From assembly GCF_001262505.1 (NCBI RefSeq), contig NZ_KQ410727.1, positions 290,229 through 354,228 of the forward strand: DNA of 64,000 nt, given 5' to 3'. Position 1 is the stretch's first letter, and every line of letters starts with the position of its first letter. Made by a program: the position numbers and the translations under genes. The notes under the pieces are model-generated. The model worked only from the letters and a program-made list of their open reading frames with translations. It had not been told where the DNA came from and did no database searches. Source of the stretch: Shinella sp. SUS2. Its GTDB lineage: Bacteria; Pseudomonadota; Alphaproteobacteria; Rhizobiales; Rhizobiaceae. This document shows positions 32,699-40,576 of this stretch, piece by piece.

Positions 32699-34228
32699 TC
32701 AGGTGATCGCGCCGACCTGCCAGGGCACGAATTCGTTGTCGCCGTAGTCGAACGCTTCGCTTGCCGTCTTGCGGCCGGAGGCGGTTTCGATGACGAATTC
32801 GAAGATTCGGCGGCCGGCCTCCTCGATCGTCTCGGTGCCGTCGACGATCGTGCCGCAATTGATATCCATGTCCTCCTTGATGTGTTCGTACATCGGCGTG
32901 TTGGTGGCGATCTTGATGCACGGCGCCGGCTTGTAGCCGGAGACCGAGCCGCGACCGGTGGTGAAGGCGACAAGATTGCAGCCGCCGGCGATCTGGCCGG
33001 TCACGGCCGCCGGGTCGTAGCCGGGCGTGTCCATGAAGACGAAGCCCGGCTCCGTCACCTCCTCGGCATATTCATAGACGGCGTTGAGCGGCATCGAGCC
33101 GCCCTTGGCGACCGCGCCGAGCGATTTTTCCAGAATGGTGGTGAGGCCGCCGGCCTTGTTGCCGTGCGAGGGGTTGTTGTTGAGTTCGGCGTCGTTCTTT
33201 GCCGTGTAGTCTCGCCACCAGTCGATGCGGGCCAGCAGTTTTTCCGCCACTTCAGGCCGGGCGGCGCGGCGGGTCAAAAGATGTTCCGCGCCATAGATTT
33301 CCGGCGTTTCCGACAGCACCGTCGTCGCACCCTCCTTGACCAGGAGATCCGAGGCGATGCCGAGGGCCGGGTTGGCGGAGATGCCGGAATAGCCGTCCGA
33401 CCCGCCGCATTCGAGGGCCAGCTTGATGCCCGACAAGGGCTGTGGCGTGCGGCGGATGCGGCCGACATCCGGCAGCATGTCGTCGATCATCTCGCAAGCC
33501 GCCTCGATCGTCTTGCGCGTGCCGCCCTGGTTCTGGATCATCATGGTGCGGAAGGTTTCCCCCTCCTCCAGCCCGGCCTCCTCGACCAGCGGGCCGTACT
33601 GAAAGGTCTCGCAGCCGAGGCCGATCATCAGGATGCCGCCGAAATTCGGGTTGCGCGCATAGCCCTTGAAGGTGCGGGTGAGAATGCGTCCGCCCTCGGA
33701 CTTGAGGTTCAGCGCGCAGCCGCCGCCATAGGTCAGCGCCACCACGCCGTCGATATTGTCATGGCCGGTCTCGCGGAACTTGCGGGCATAATGCTCCGCC
33801 ACATAGCGCGAGACCGTGGCGGAACAGTTCACGGTCGAGAGGATGCCGATGTAGTTGCGCGTGCCGATGCGGCCGTTGCCGCGATCGTAGCCATCGAACG
33901 TGCGGCGCTCAGCCGCCGGCACCATTGCCGGCAGCGCATTGTCGACGCAGAATTCGTGTTTCAGCGCCACGTCGAGAATGGCGAGGTTCTGCAGGTGAAC
34001 GTGTTCGCCGGGGCGGATCGCCCGTGTCGCATATCCGATGATCTGGCCGTATTTCCGCACCGGTTCGTTTTCCGCGATCGGTGCGATTGCCACCTTGTGC
34101 CCGCGCGGTATGCGCTCGATGGCGGAAACGCCGTTCATCAGCATGCGGCCGGCGTCGACATTGGCAGGAACGACCCCGACATTGTCTTTCGGGTTGAGGA
34201 CGAGCACGGGGGGGATGTCGGCGAGCAT
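32699..34228 (-). CDS. UxaA-family altronate/galactarate-type dehydratase
   Basis: A 509-residue enzyme of the altronate dehydratase/galactarate dehydratase family, which removes water from sugar acids using iron. An N-terminal SAF domain (residues ~1-75, VLNPKDNVGVVPANVDAG) precedes the large catalytic part with GYDRGNGRIGTRNYIGILSTVNCSATV, GGGCALN and GCETFQYGP, which hold conserved Cys residues. GRGSVSGYKPAPCIKIATNT is the C-terminal active-site region. The start 34228 has CAGGAG before it. The next gene upstream, divergent, is a FadR-type GntR regulator, the usual regulator class for uronate and sugar-acid genes. The exact substrate is not determined. Confidence 0.88.
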   Translation of the reverse strand: MLADIPPVLVLNPKDNVGVVPANVDAGRMLMNGVSAIERIPRGHKVAIAPIAENEPVRKYGQIIGYATRAIRPGEHVHLQNLAILDVALKHEFCVDNALPAMVPAAERRTFDGYDRGNGRIGTRNYIGILSTVNCSATVSRYVAEHYARKFRETGHDNIDGVVALTYGGGCALNLKSEGGRILTRTFKGYARNPNFGGILMIGLGCETFQYGPLVEEAGLEEGETFRTMMIQNQGGTRKTIEAACEMIDDMLPDVGRIRRTPQPLSGIKLALECGGSDGYSGISANPALGIASDLLVKEGATTVLSETPEIYGAEHLLTRRAARPEVAEKLLARIDWWRDYTAKNDAELNNNPSHGNKAGGLTTILEKSLGAVAKGGSMPLNAVYEYAEEVTEPGFVFMDTPGYDPAAVTGQIAGGCNLVAFTTGRGSVSGYKPAPCIKIATNTPMYEHIKEDMDINCGTIVDGTETIEEAGRRIFEFVIETASGRKTASEAFDYGDNEFVPWQVGAIT

Positions 34229-34340
34229 GGCGGCTCCTGCTGTTGAGGTCGGCGCATTATGCACTTTGTCAGCAAAAGTCAATATTGCGATTTGCCTGTG
34301 CTCCGCAATAGGTGGCAATGGCCCTGGCCGTCAATTTGTC

Positions 34341-34366
34341 GTATGATTGCTTCCGATTTGTATGAT
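34341..34366. promoter_or_regulatory. Direct repeat GTATGAT in the UxaA/GntR divergent gap
   Basis: GTATGAT occurs at 34341-34347 and again at 34360-34366, each following a TTTG-type sequence, ~25-50 bases upstream of the GntR start and ~110 bases upstream of the dehydratase start. The repeat lies where an operator for the divergent GntR protein would be expected. The motif is only suggestive. Confidence 0.35.
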
Positions 34367-34391
34367 CAATGATTGAACTGGTGGAGGCAAC

Positions 34392-35138
34392 GTGGCGGAG
34401 AAGCTCGCAAGGCAGGCGCATCGGCCGTCATCGCGCCGACCCCGGGTGCGTCATAACGTGACCGCGGCGATCGGGGGCGATATCTGCGGCGGGCGTTTTC
34501 CGCCCGGCGGGGCTCTGCCGCGGGAAAGCGACCTGTGCGAAAGCTATGGCGTCAGCCGCACCGTCATCCGTGAATCGCTGAAGGTGCTGGAGACGAAGGG
34601 GCTCGTGCGAGGCCGGCCGAGGGTCGGCACGCTGGTCTGCGACCGTTCGGAGTGGAACGTGCTCGACGCGCAAATCCTGGAATGGATGGGCCCGGACGTG
34701 CTCTCGGCCGAGCTTCTCGGCTCCATCCTCGAAGCACGACGCACCGTCGAGCCGGCCGCCGCCTTCCTCGCGGCCGCCCGCGCGACGGCGCAGGAGATTG
34801 CCGACCTCGAGTGCGCCTGTGACGACATGAGCGATGCCGAAGGCGACCTCAAAGCCTTCACCGCCGCCGATACGCGTTTCCACGAGACGCTGCTGAAAGC
34901 GAGCCACAACCAGGTTTTCCACCAGTTGTCCTCGATCATCCACGCTGCCCTTTCCTACGCGTTGCACGCCTCCAACCGGGCGACGGAGCGTCATGACGAA
35001 GCGCTCGGCGTGCATCGGGCGCTGGTCGATGCGCTGCGTTTGCGGGATGGTGCGCGCGCGGAGGCCTGCTCGCGTCATATTCTCGATCTCGCCGCGCGAG
35101 ATATCTCCGGCCTGATGGGGCGCACCGAGGTGCCATGA
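34392..35138 (+). CDS. GntR-family (FadR-type) transcriptional regulator
   Basis: A 248-residue regulator. The winged helix spans residues ~18-85 (FPPGGALPRESDLCESYGVSRTVIRESLKVLETKGLVRGRPRVGT). The C-terminal ~150 residues form the all-alpha FCD ligand domain, with Asp and His residues (ADTRFHETLLKASHNQV and HDEALGVHRALVDAL) in the positions that bind metal and carboxylate ligands in related proteins. It starts with GTG at 34392 with GGAGG upstream. It is divergent from the UxaA-type dehydratase and most likely regulates it in response to a sugar acid. Confidence 0.9.
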   Translation: MAEKLARQAHRPSSRRPRVRHNVTAAIGGDICGGRFPPGGALPRESDLCESYGVSRTVIRESLKVLETKGLVRGRPRVGTLVCDRSEWNVLDAQILEWMGPDVLSAELLGSILEARRTVEPAAAFLAAARATAQEIADLECACDDMSDAEGDLKAFTAADTRFHETLLKASHNQVFHQLSSIIHAALSYALHASNRATERHDEALGVHRALVDALRLRDGARAEACSRHILDLAARDISGLMGRTEVP

Positions 35139-35260
35139 CGAAGCTGGCGGGTGTGGCATCCCGGGCTTGACGATGAACGCACGGGATATGAGGGCGGCGG
35201 CGGTGGACGCAAGCCTTCGTCATGCCTATGTCATACGGGCACACCGCAAAGGAGAGATTC

Positions 35261-35398
35261 ATGCGCCCCATCACCGGTTTCGTCGTCGCCGCACTTACGG
35301 TCCTGTCGCTGGCAGGATGCAGCACGACCGCTGCGAACAACACGACCTATGCTCGCCCGGCGGCTTCGGGCGGCGGCCTTTCGATCCCTCTGAATTGA
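35261..35398 (+). CDS. Small lipoprotein, 45 residues
   Basis: A short gene reads MRPITGFVVAALTVLSLAGC and then a polar tail rich in Thr, Ala, Asn and Gly, ending in TGA at 35396-35398. The first 16 residues form a short signal and LAGC at residues 17-20 is a textbook lipobox, so the mature product would be a ~26-residue lipoprotein beginning at Cys20. AAAGGAGAG is placed 5-13 bases before the ATG. Rhizobia carry many entericidin-like or similar tiny lipoproteins; no specific family is recognised. It stands alone between the GntR gene and a convergent kinase gene. Confidence 0.72.
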   Translation: MRPITGFVVAALTVLSLAGCSTTAANNTTYARPAASGGGLSIPLN

Positions 35399-35418
35399 TG
35401 GGATGCCGGTGATCGCCT

Positions 35419-36447
35419 TCAGGCGTTTCGGAGCGGCAAGGTGATGGTGGCCAGGTAGCGGCCGCCATCCACCGGACCTGACGAGAAACGCCACCGGTTG
35501 CCGAAGCGGGCCTGCAGCCGCTCCCGGATGTTGCGAAGGCCTATGCCCATTCCAGGCGGTTTTCTGCCCATGTCCTCAGTTGGAAGGTCGTTCTCGACAC
35601 TCAGCACGAGATGATCCCCCTCCCGTTTCGCCTCAAGCACGATCGCGACGTGTTTTCGCGACGGGCCGACGCCATGTTTGACGGCGTTCTCGATCAGCGG
35701 CTGGAGAATGAGATTGGGGACCATCGCCCCTTCCAGTTCGGTCGGCAGACGGATATCGAAGGCCATGCGGTCTGCGAAGCGCTCATGCTCGATTTCGAGG
35801 TAGTCGCGCTGCAGGGCGATTTCCTCGGCTAACGGGACATCGTGGAGCGGGTCGAGCGAAAGCGTCTTCTGGAGAAAGCGCGAAAGCGACAGGACCATGC
35901 GGTCAGCCCGCCCCGCCGATCCCTCCTCGATGAGGCCGGCGATGGAGTTCAGAGTATTGAAAAGAAAATGCGGGTTGAGCTCGTAGCGCAGCGCCCGCAT
36001 CTCCGCGTCCAGCTTGCGGCGCTGCGCATTGAGCAGGGAGAGCGCCGCCACATAGAAGCCGAAGACAATGCCGTTCCAGATCAGGCTGAAGCGGAACTGC
36101 AGGAGAGCTTTCTCCCAGGTATTGGCGATGGCGAAGCCCGGCACGCTCTGGCCGCCGGGCAAGGCGTGCGGGCCGACCGTCATGATGACGGTGATGTCGA
36201 ACACCGCCTGGGTGGTCGCGGCGGCGAACACGCAAAGCGTGCCGAAACCTATCGCCTGGACCTTCGACAGATTTTGAAGGCGCTGCAACACCCTTGCAAG
36301 AAGCAGCGCGAGCAGGATGCTGCTCAGCCAGCCCGGTGCGATGATGGGCAGGCCGCCGGGCAACATGAGAATGTCGTTGATCGATAGCGCCGTCCACAGG
36401 GTGACGGCCAACACGAGCGCTTCGCGTCCATTCAGCATGCCGGCCAT
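35419..36447 (-). CDS. LytS/YehU-type sensor histidine kinase (orphan)
   Basis: A 342-residue membrane kinase. About four hydrophobic stretches fill the first ~150 residues (for example ALVLAVTLWTALSIN, WLSSILLALLLARVL, FRFSLIWNGIVFGFYVAALSLL). Next comes the His kinase domain of the LytS class, with the phospho-acceptor region RYELNPHFLFNTLNSIAGL, and the ATP-binding end with LQPLIENAVKHG and PPGMGIGLRNIRERL. The usual partner, a LytTR-type response regulator, is not beside it. The ATG at 36447 has GAGGAG upstream. The signal sensed is unknown; the nearby permease may or may not be a target. Confidence 0.85.
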   Translation of the reverse strand: MAGMLNGREALVLAVTLWTALSINDILMLPGGLPIIAPGWLSSILLALLLARVLQRLQNLSKVQAIGFGTLCVFAAATTQAVFDITVIMTVGPHALPGGQSVPGFAIANTWEKALLQFRFSLIWNGIVFGFYVAALSLLNAQRRKLDAEMRALRYELNPHFLFNTLNSIAGLIEEGSAGRADRMVLSLSRFLQKTLSLDPLHDVPLAEEIALQRDYLEIEHERFADRMAFDIRLPTELEGAMVPNLILQPLIENAVKHGVGPSRKHVAIVLEAKREGDHLVLSVENDLPTEDMGRKPPGMGIGLRNIRERLQARFGNRWRFSSGPVDGGRYLATITLPLRNA

Positions 36448-36552
36448 GAGTACTCCTCGAAACCGCCTTTCCCGGAGGCGGTTGTCCGCCACGCCCTCAG
36501 CTATGCCTTGGAAGTGGGCTCAGGAGAATGCCGCGTGCTCCCTTGTTCACGG

Positions 36553-36586
36553 AAAAACCCGGCTTGCGCAGAGGCAAGCCGGGTTT
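36553..36586 (-). terminator. Rho-independent terminator of the nucleobase permease gene
   Basis: AAACCCGGCTTGC pairs perfectly with GCAAGCCGGGTTT across a six-base loop (36555-36586), and the minus strand continues with TTTTTCC-like T residues. It lies ~20 bases after the permease stop. Confidence 0.8.
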
Positions 36587-36604
36587 GAGGTGAGCGAATG
36601 GCCT

Positions 36605-38089
36605 TTAATGCGAGTCGGCCATGCGGGCGGCCTCGACGGCATCGGACTGCTCGAAGCGTACGCCGTTGAAGAAGGCGTTCAGCAGCACAGCGACGATGGA
36701 GGCGAGCACGATGCCCGATTCGATGATGGGATGGATCGCATGCGGCATCCACATCAGGTAGTTCGGAGCCAGCAGTGGGATCAGGCCGAAGCCGACCGAG
36801 ACGGCAACCACGAAGAGGTTGTTGCGCGAGGACTTGAAGTCCACCGTCGTGAGGATGCGCACGCCCGTCGCGGCCACCATGCCGAACATCACGAGTCCGG
36901 CGCCGCCGAGGACGAAGGTCGGCACGGCCTCGACGAGGGCACCCATCTTCGGGATGAGGCCGAGGATGATCATGATGATGCCGCCGGCGACGCAGACATA
37001 GCGGCTCTTCACGCCGGTGACGCCGACGAGGCCGACATTCTGCGAGAAGCTGGTATAGGGGAAGGTGTTGAACAGGCCGCCGATCATCGTGCCGATACCA
37101 TCGACACGCAGACCTGCAGTCAGCTTCTGCTGGGAAACCGGCTTTTCGGTGATTTCGCCCAATGCCAGGAACATGCCGGTCGATTCGATCATGACGACGA
37201 TCATGACGAGCGTCATGGTGGCGATCAGCACGGGATCGAAGATCGGCATGCCGAAGCGCAGCGGCGTGACGACGGCGAACCAGCCGGCATCGGCGACGCG
37301 GTCGAAATGCATCATGCCGAGGATGGAGGCAGCAACGCAGCCAATGACGACGCCGCTGAGGACCGCGATGTTGCTGATGAGGCCGCGGCCGAAGCGAGCG
37401 ATGGCGAGGATCGAGACGAGCACCAGTGCCGACAGCGCGATATGGCTCGGCTCGGCATAGACCGGGTTGGACACGGTCGGTGCGATCGCAAAGCCGCTGG
37501 GCACGGCAGGGCCGCCACTTTCGGCGAGCGTCTTCATCTGGGCGAGCCATTCGGCATGCGCCGGGTCGATCAGCTTGGGCGCGGTCGGGCCGAAGGGGTT
37601 GCCGAACGTCCAGTTGATGCCGACGCGCATCAGCGACACGCCGATGACGAGGATGATGGTGCCTGTCACGACGGGCGGGAAGAAGCGCAGCAACCGGCCC
37701 ATGATGGGGGCAATCAGCAGCGCAATGAAGCCGGCACCTATGATGGCGCCGAAGATCATGCGGGCACCCTCCGTTCCCGGCGTCATCGTTGCCATGGAGA
37801 CCATCGGGCCGACGGAAGCGAAGGTCACGCCCATCATGACGGGCAGACGGATGCCGACATGCCGGCCAAAGCCGAGCGACTGGATGATGGTGACGAGGCC
37901 GCAGACGAAGAGGTCGGCAGAAATCAGGAACGCCACGTCCTGGGGGCTGAGCTGCAGGGCGCGCCCGACGATGAGCGGCACGGCGACGGCGCCGCCATAC
38001 ATGACGAGTACGTGTTGGATGCCCAGCGTCGCGAGCCTGCCTGCGGGCAGTTTCTCGTCCACCGGGTGTATGCTGGATGCGTCGCTCAT
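36605..38089 (-). CDS. Nucleobase:cation symporter-2 family permease (xanthine/uracil type)
   Basis: A 494-residue membrane transporter with ~12-14 hydrophobic helices. The family signature QNVGLVGVTGV, part of the substrate-binding helix in NAT/NCS2 transporters, is present after FNTFPYTSFS. ESTGMFLALGEITEKPV in the preceding region is the usual substrate loop. Its substrate, xanthine, uric acid or uracil, cannot be separated from the sequence alone. The start 38089 has GAGGAGTAT upstream. It is a single gene with its own terminator. No purine-catabolism gene is adjacent. Confidence 0.9.
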   Translation of the reverse strand: MSDASSIHPVDEKLPAGRLATLGIQHVLVMYGGAVAVPLIVGRALQLSPQDVAFLISADLFVCGLVTIIQSLGFGRHVGIRLPVMMGVTFASVGPMVSMATMTPGTEGARMIFGAIIGAGFIALLIAPIMGRLLRFFPPVVTGTIILVIGVSLMRVGINWTFGNPFGPTAPKLIDPAHAEWLAQMKTLAESGGPAVPSGFAIAPTVSNPVYAEPSHIALSALVLVSILAIARFGRGLISNIAVLSGVVIGCVAASILGMMHFDRVADAGWFAVVTPLRFGMPIFDPVLIATMTLVMIVVMIESTGMFLALGEITEKPVSQQKLTAGLRVDGIGTMIGGLFNTFPYTSFSQNVGLVGVTGVKSRYVCVAGGIIMIILGLIPKMGALVEAVPTFVLGGAGLVMFGMVAATGVRILTTVDFKSSRNNLFVVAVSVGFGLIPLLAPNYLMWMPHAIHPIIESGIVLASIVAVLLNAFFNGVRFEQSDAVEAARMADSH

Positions 38090-38654
38090 GGATACTCCTC
38101 CGATCACGTCGACTTTTCGAATGCCCGTCCTCCAACGGGGTGCGCCATCTTTGGTAGAGGGGCAGACGGCCGCAAGCATAGCCAGGCGATAAACACTTTA
38201 CGGTTTCCTGGGGTAATCGAGTGGTGGAGTATGCGCGCCGCGTGCCGCCGGCTTGCCGGATTCGGGTGTAATTTCACCTGCTTGGCGCTGGTCCGCAGTG
38301 CGATATGCGGCTGGGCGTGCCACATATATGACCGCAAAATACCCCTCGCCGTCAACTCTTTCCTGCACGGCATATGTGTATTTCCGCGTGGCCATCCGGA
38401 CGGAGCAAAAGCCGGCGGCATGCGGCGTGTCGCGAGGAAAGCCGGACAATTTTCAAGAGCCGCGCCGGCGCGGGCTGAAAACATGACGGTGTGATGGGGA
38501 ACTGGAGCGCGCTGTTGGATTCTCCGAATCCTCACCTTGCAGGCGCCGGTTTCCGGTCAGGATCAGGGGCGGGTCGGCGAAGCAGGTTTTGTGCTGTGGG
38601 GGAGAATGCTTCGTACCCAGCGCCCGGCCTTGCCGGCAAGACGCAATGGCGGAA
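38090..38654. other. Intergenic stretch upstream of the permease, no confident gene
   Basis: About 560 bases lie between the permease start and the tRNA terminator. A possible 83-codon frame on the minus strand (38198-38449) reads MATRKYTYAVQERVDGEGYF in part, but has no good ribosome site and no recognised family, so it is not called as a gene. The remainder shows nothing identifiable beyond the permease promoter region. Confidence 0.4.
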
Positions 38655-38688
38655 AAGCAAAAGGCCTTCCGGTTTCCCGAAAGGCCTC
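38655..38688 (-). terminator. Terminator downstream of tRNA-Val
   Basis: On the minus strand AGGCCTT and AAGGCCT arms enclose a 12-base, partly paired loop and are followed by TTTTGCTTTT. It begins ~12 bases after the tRNA 3' end. Confidence 0.7.
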
Positions 38689-38699
38689 TGGAATTCGAA

Positions 38700-38774
<75 letters not shown>

Positions 38775-38868
38775 ATCCGATGAGGGGCATAGACCACAAA
38801 ACCCTGAGGCGCGTCAATAGCTTTTTGAAGCTTTTTTTACGGGCCGATTTTGCGGTCTTTTCCGGGGG

Positions 38869-39231
38869 TTAGGCGGCCAGCATCTTGTTGACTTCTTCAA
38901 CGAGATCGCGCAGGTGGAACGGTTTTGACAGAACCTTGGCGTCCTTCGGGGCCTTGGAATCCGGGTTGAGCGCCACGGCGGCGAAGCCCGTGATGAACAT
39001 GACCTTCAGGTCCGGGTCGAGTTCCGTTGCGCGGCGGGCCAGCTCGATACCGTCCATCTCCGGCATCACGATGTCGGTCAGGAGCAGCGAGAAGGGCTCT
39101 TCGCGAAGCCGGTCGTAGGCGCTGGCGCCGTTGTCATAGGACAGCACCTGGTAGCCCGCCTTTTCGAGCGCCTTCACGAGGAACCGGCGCATATCGTTGT
39201 CGTCTTCTGCGAGGAGAATCTTGGGTGTCAT
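38869..39231 (-). CDS. cpdR: Single-domain response regulator CpdR
   Basis: A 120-residue stand-alone receiver domain. Phosphorylation site Asp53 lies in LLLTDIVMPEMDG, with acidic pocket residues EDD at 9-11, the conserved Thr in VMFITGFAA and Lys in VLSKPFH. In Caulobacter and Sinorhizobium, CpdR unphosphorylated directs ClpXP to the pole and promotes CtrA-pathway proteolysis; the Ala-Ala end fits known CpdR. It lies beside tRNA-Val and divergent from the hutG-like gene. Confidence 0.88.
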   Translation of the reverse strand: MTPKILLAEDDNDMRRFLVKALEKAGYQVLSYDNGASAYDRLREEPFSLLLTDIVMPEMDGIELARRATELDPDLKVMFITGFAAVALNPDSKAPKDAKVLSKPFHLRDLVEEVNKMLAA

Positions 39232-39421
39232 GGAGTTCGGGAACCGTTGCTAAGGTTGTCTGCCCGCGGACGGGCGGTTCTGTTACAAGAGCGTATTCCG
39301 GTAAATATCCGGTGAATGGGGCAGGGCAAGCCCTTATCCCTTGTTTCTCAGTATGGACACGCAGGGTGGCCGCTGGCAACATGGCACACGCAATGACTTG
39401 AAGGCATGGTAAAGGGCAACA

Positions 39422-40306
39422 ATGGCGGAGGCTTTGAGCGAAAACAGCCACTTCGAAGTGCTGGAGCCGGTTTCGCAAAGCGTGCCCCTCGTCTTCAATT
39501 CCCCCCACAGCGGCCGACGTTATCCACAGGGCTTTCTGGCGCAGTCGCGTCTCGATTCACTTGGTATCCGCCGTTCGGAAGATCATTATGTCGATGAGCT
39601 GTTCTCGGTCGCGCCGGCGCTCGGCGCGCCGATGCTGATCGCACACTTCCCGCGTGCCTGGCTCGACGTCAATCGCGAGCCGTACGAGCTCGACCCGCGC
39701 ATGTTCGAGGGGGCACTACCCTCCTTTGCGAACATCAATTCGATTCGGGTCGCCGGCGGGCTCGGCACCGTGCCACGGGTCGTCGCCGAGAACATGGAGA
39801 TCTACCGCCAGCGCTTTCCCGTGGAGGAGGCGCTGGAGCGGGTCGAGACGGTCTACAAGCCCTATCATGCGTGCCTGCGCCGTCTTGTCGTGCGCACCCA
39901 TGTCACCTTCGGCTTCTCGGTGTTGATCGACTGCCATTCGATGCCGGGCAATATCCGCGTCTCCGGCACGGGCATGCGGCCGGATTTCATCATCGGCGAC
40001 CGGTACGGCACCAGTGCGTCGGGCGAGCTTTCACGCACTGCTATGCGGCTTCTGGAGGACATGGGCTTTTCCGTGGTGCGCAACAAGCCCTATGCGGGAG
40101 GCTTCATCACCGAACATTACGGCCGGCCTGCCAAGGGGCTGCATGCCTTGCAGATCGAGGTGAACCGCGGCCTTTATGTCGATGAAACGACACTGGCCAA
40201 GCGACCTGATTTCGCGGTGCTGCAGACGGCGATTTCAGCGTTCCTGCAGGATTTTTCCGACCATATCGAGGAATACGCCGTCGACCGGGCGCTGGCGGCC
40301 GAATAG
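39422..40306 (+). CDS. N-formylglutamate amidohydrolase family protein
   Basis: A 294-residue hydrolase. The family signature is seen as LVFNSPHSGRRYP near residues 22-35, with AWLDVNREPYELDPRMFE at ~78-95, FSVLIDCHSMPG at ~160-171 and HALQIEVNRGLY near residue 240, which hold the zinc- and substrate-binding His, Asp and Glu residues. Such enzymes split N-formylglutamate to glutamate and formate late in histidine breakdown, but no other hut gene is near, so other N-acyl amino acids are possible. It is divergent from cpdR, with the mmgR RNA gene after it on the opposite strand. Confidence 0.85.
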   Translation: MAEALSENSHFEVLEPVSQSVPLVFNSPHSGRRYPQGFLAQSRLDSLGIRRSEDHYVDELFSVAPALGAPMLIAHFPRAWLDVNREPYELDPRMFEGALPSFANINSIRVAGGLGTVPRVVAENMEIYRQRFPVEEALERVETVYKPYHACLRRLVVRTHVTFGFSVLIDCHSMPGNIRVSGTGMRPDFIIGDRYGTSASGELSRTAMRLLEDMGFSVVRNKPYAGGFITEHYGRPAKGLHALQIEVNRGLYVDETTLAKRPDFAVLQTAISAFLQDFSDHIEEYAVDRALAAE

Positions 40307-40322
40307 GGGCCGGTCTCCTCTC

Positions 40323-40404
40323 AAAAAAAACCGCGCTTGGGGCGCGGTTAAGTCTAGGGAGGAAACACCCAAGGAGGGTATTTACAGCCACGAGTGACTG
40401 TAAG
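40323..40404 (-). ncRNA. mmgR: MmgR (suhB/alpha-r8 family) small RNA
   Basis: A ~80-base minus-strand transcript fits the rhizobial MmgR RNA. It has a 5' hairpin (TTACAG...CTGTAA, 40382-40403), a small ACCC/GGGT hairpin, and the single-stranded block TTTCCTCCCT (40356-40365), reported as invariant in the family. It ends in a perfect terminator, AACCGCGC / GCGCGGTT with loop TTGGG, followed by eight T residues (40323-40330). The locus, between the N-formylglutamate amidohydrolase and hisN-type monophosphatase genes, is the known place in Sinorhizobium, where MmgR limits polyhydroxybutyrate storage. The CU-rich block can pair with ribosome-binding sites. Confidence 0.85.
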
Positions 40405-40407
40405 AAA

Positions 40408-40436
40408 ACAATAATATTGCGCTGCACAAATGTCAA
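40408..40436 (-). promoter_or_regulatory. Promoter of the mmgR sRNA
   Basis: On the minus strand TTGACA (40431-40436) and TATTGT (40408-40413) are spaced by exactly 17 bases, with the sRNA 5' end expected ~5-7 bases later. This is a near-consensus housekeeping promoter. Confidence 0.75.
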
Positions 40437-40576
40437 GCGCAACTGCGGAACAAATTTGCGATCCGTTAAGCAATTTCCTTTGCCTGCGCTGCGCGGGCTT
40501 TCGCACCATCCCGGTTCCGTTTTGCGTGTCGATGCAGTAAGGAAGGGCGGTCCGCAGTCCCTCCGAGAGATCCCCC

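Noticed and set aside
38198..38449. Possible 83-codon minus-strand gene upstream of the permease
   Set aside because: Part of the product looks protein-like, but there is no ribosome site and no recognised family. It could be a gene scrap; not supported enough to list as a CDS.
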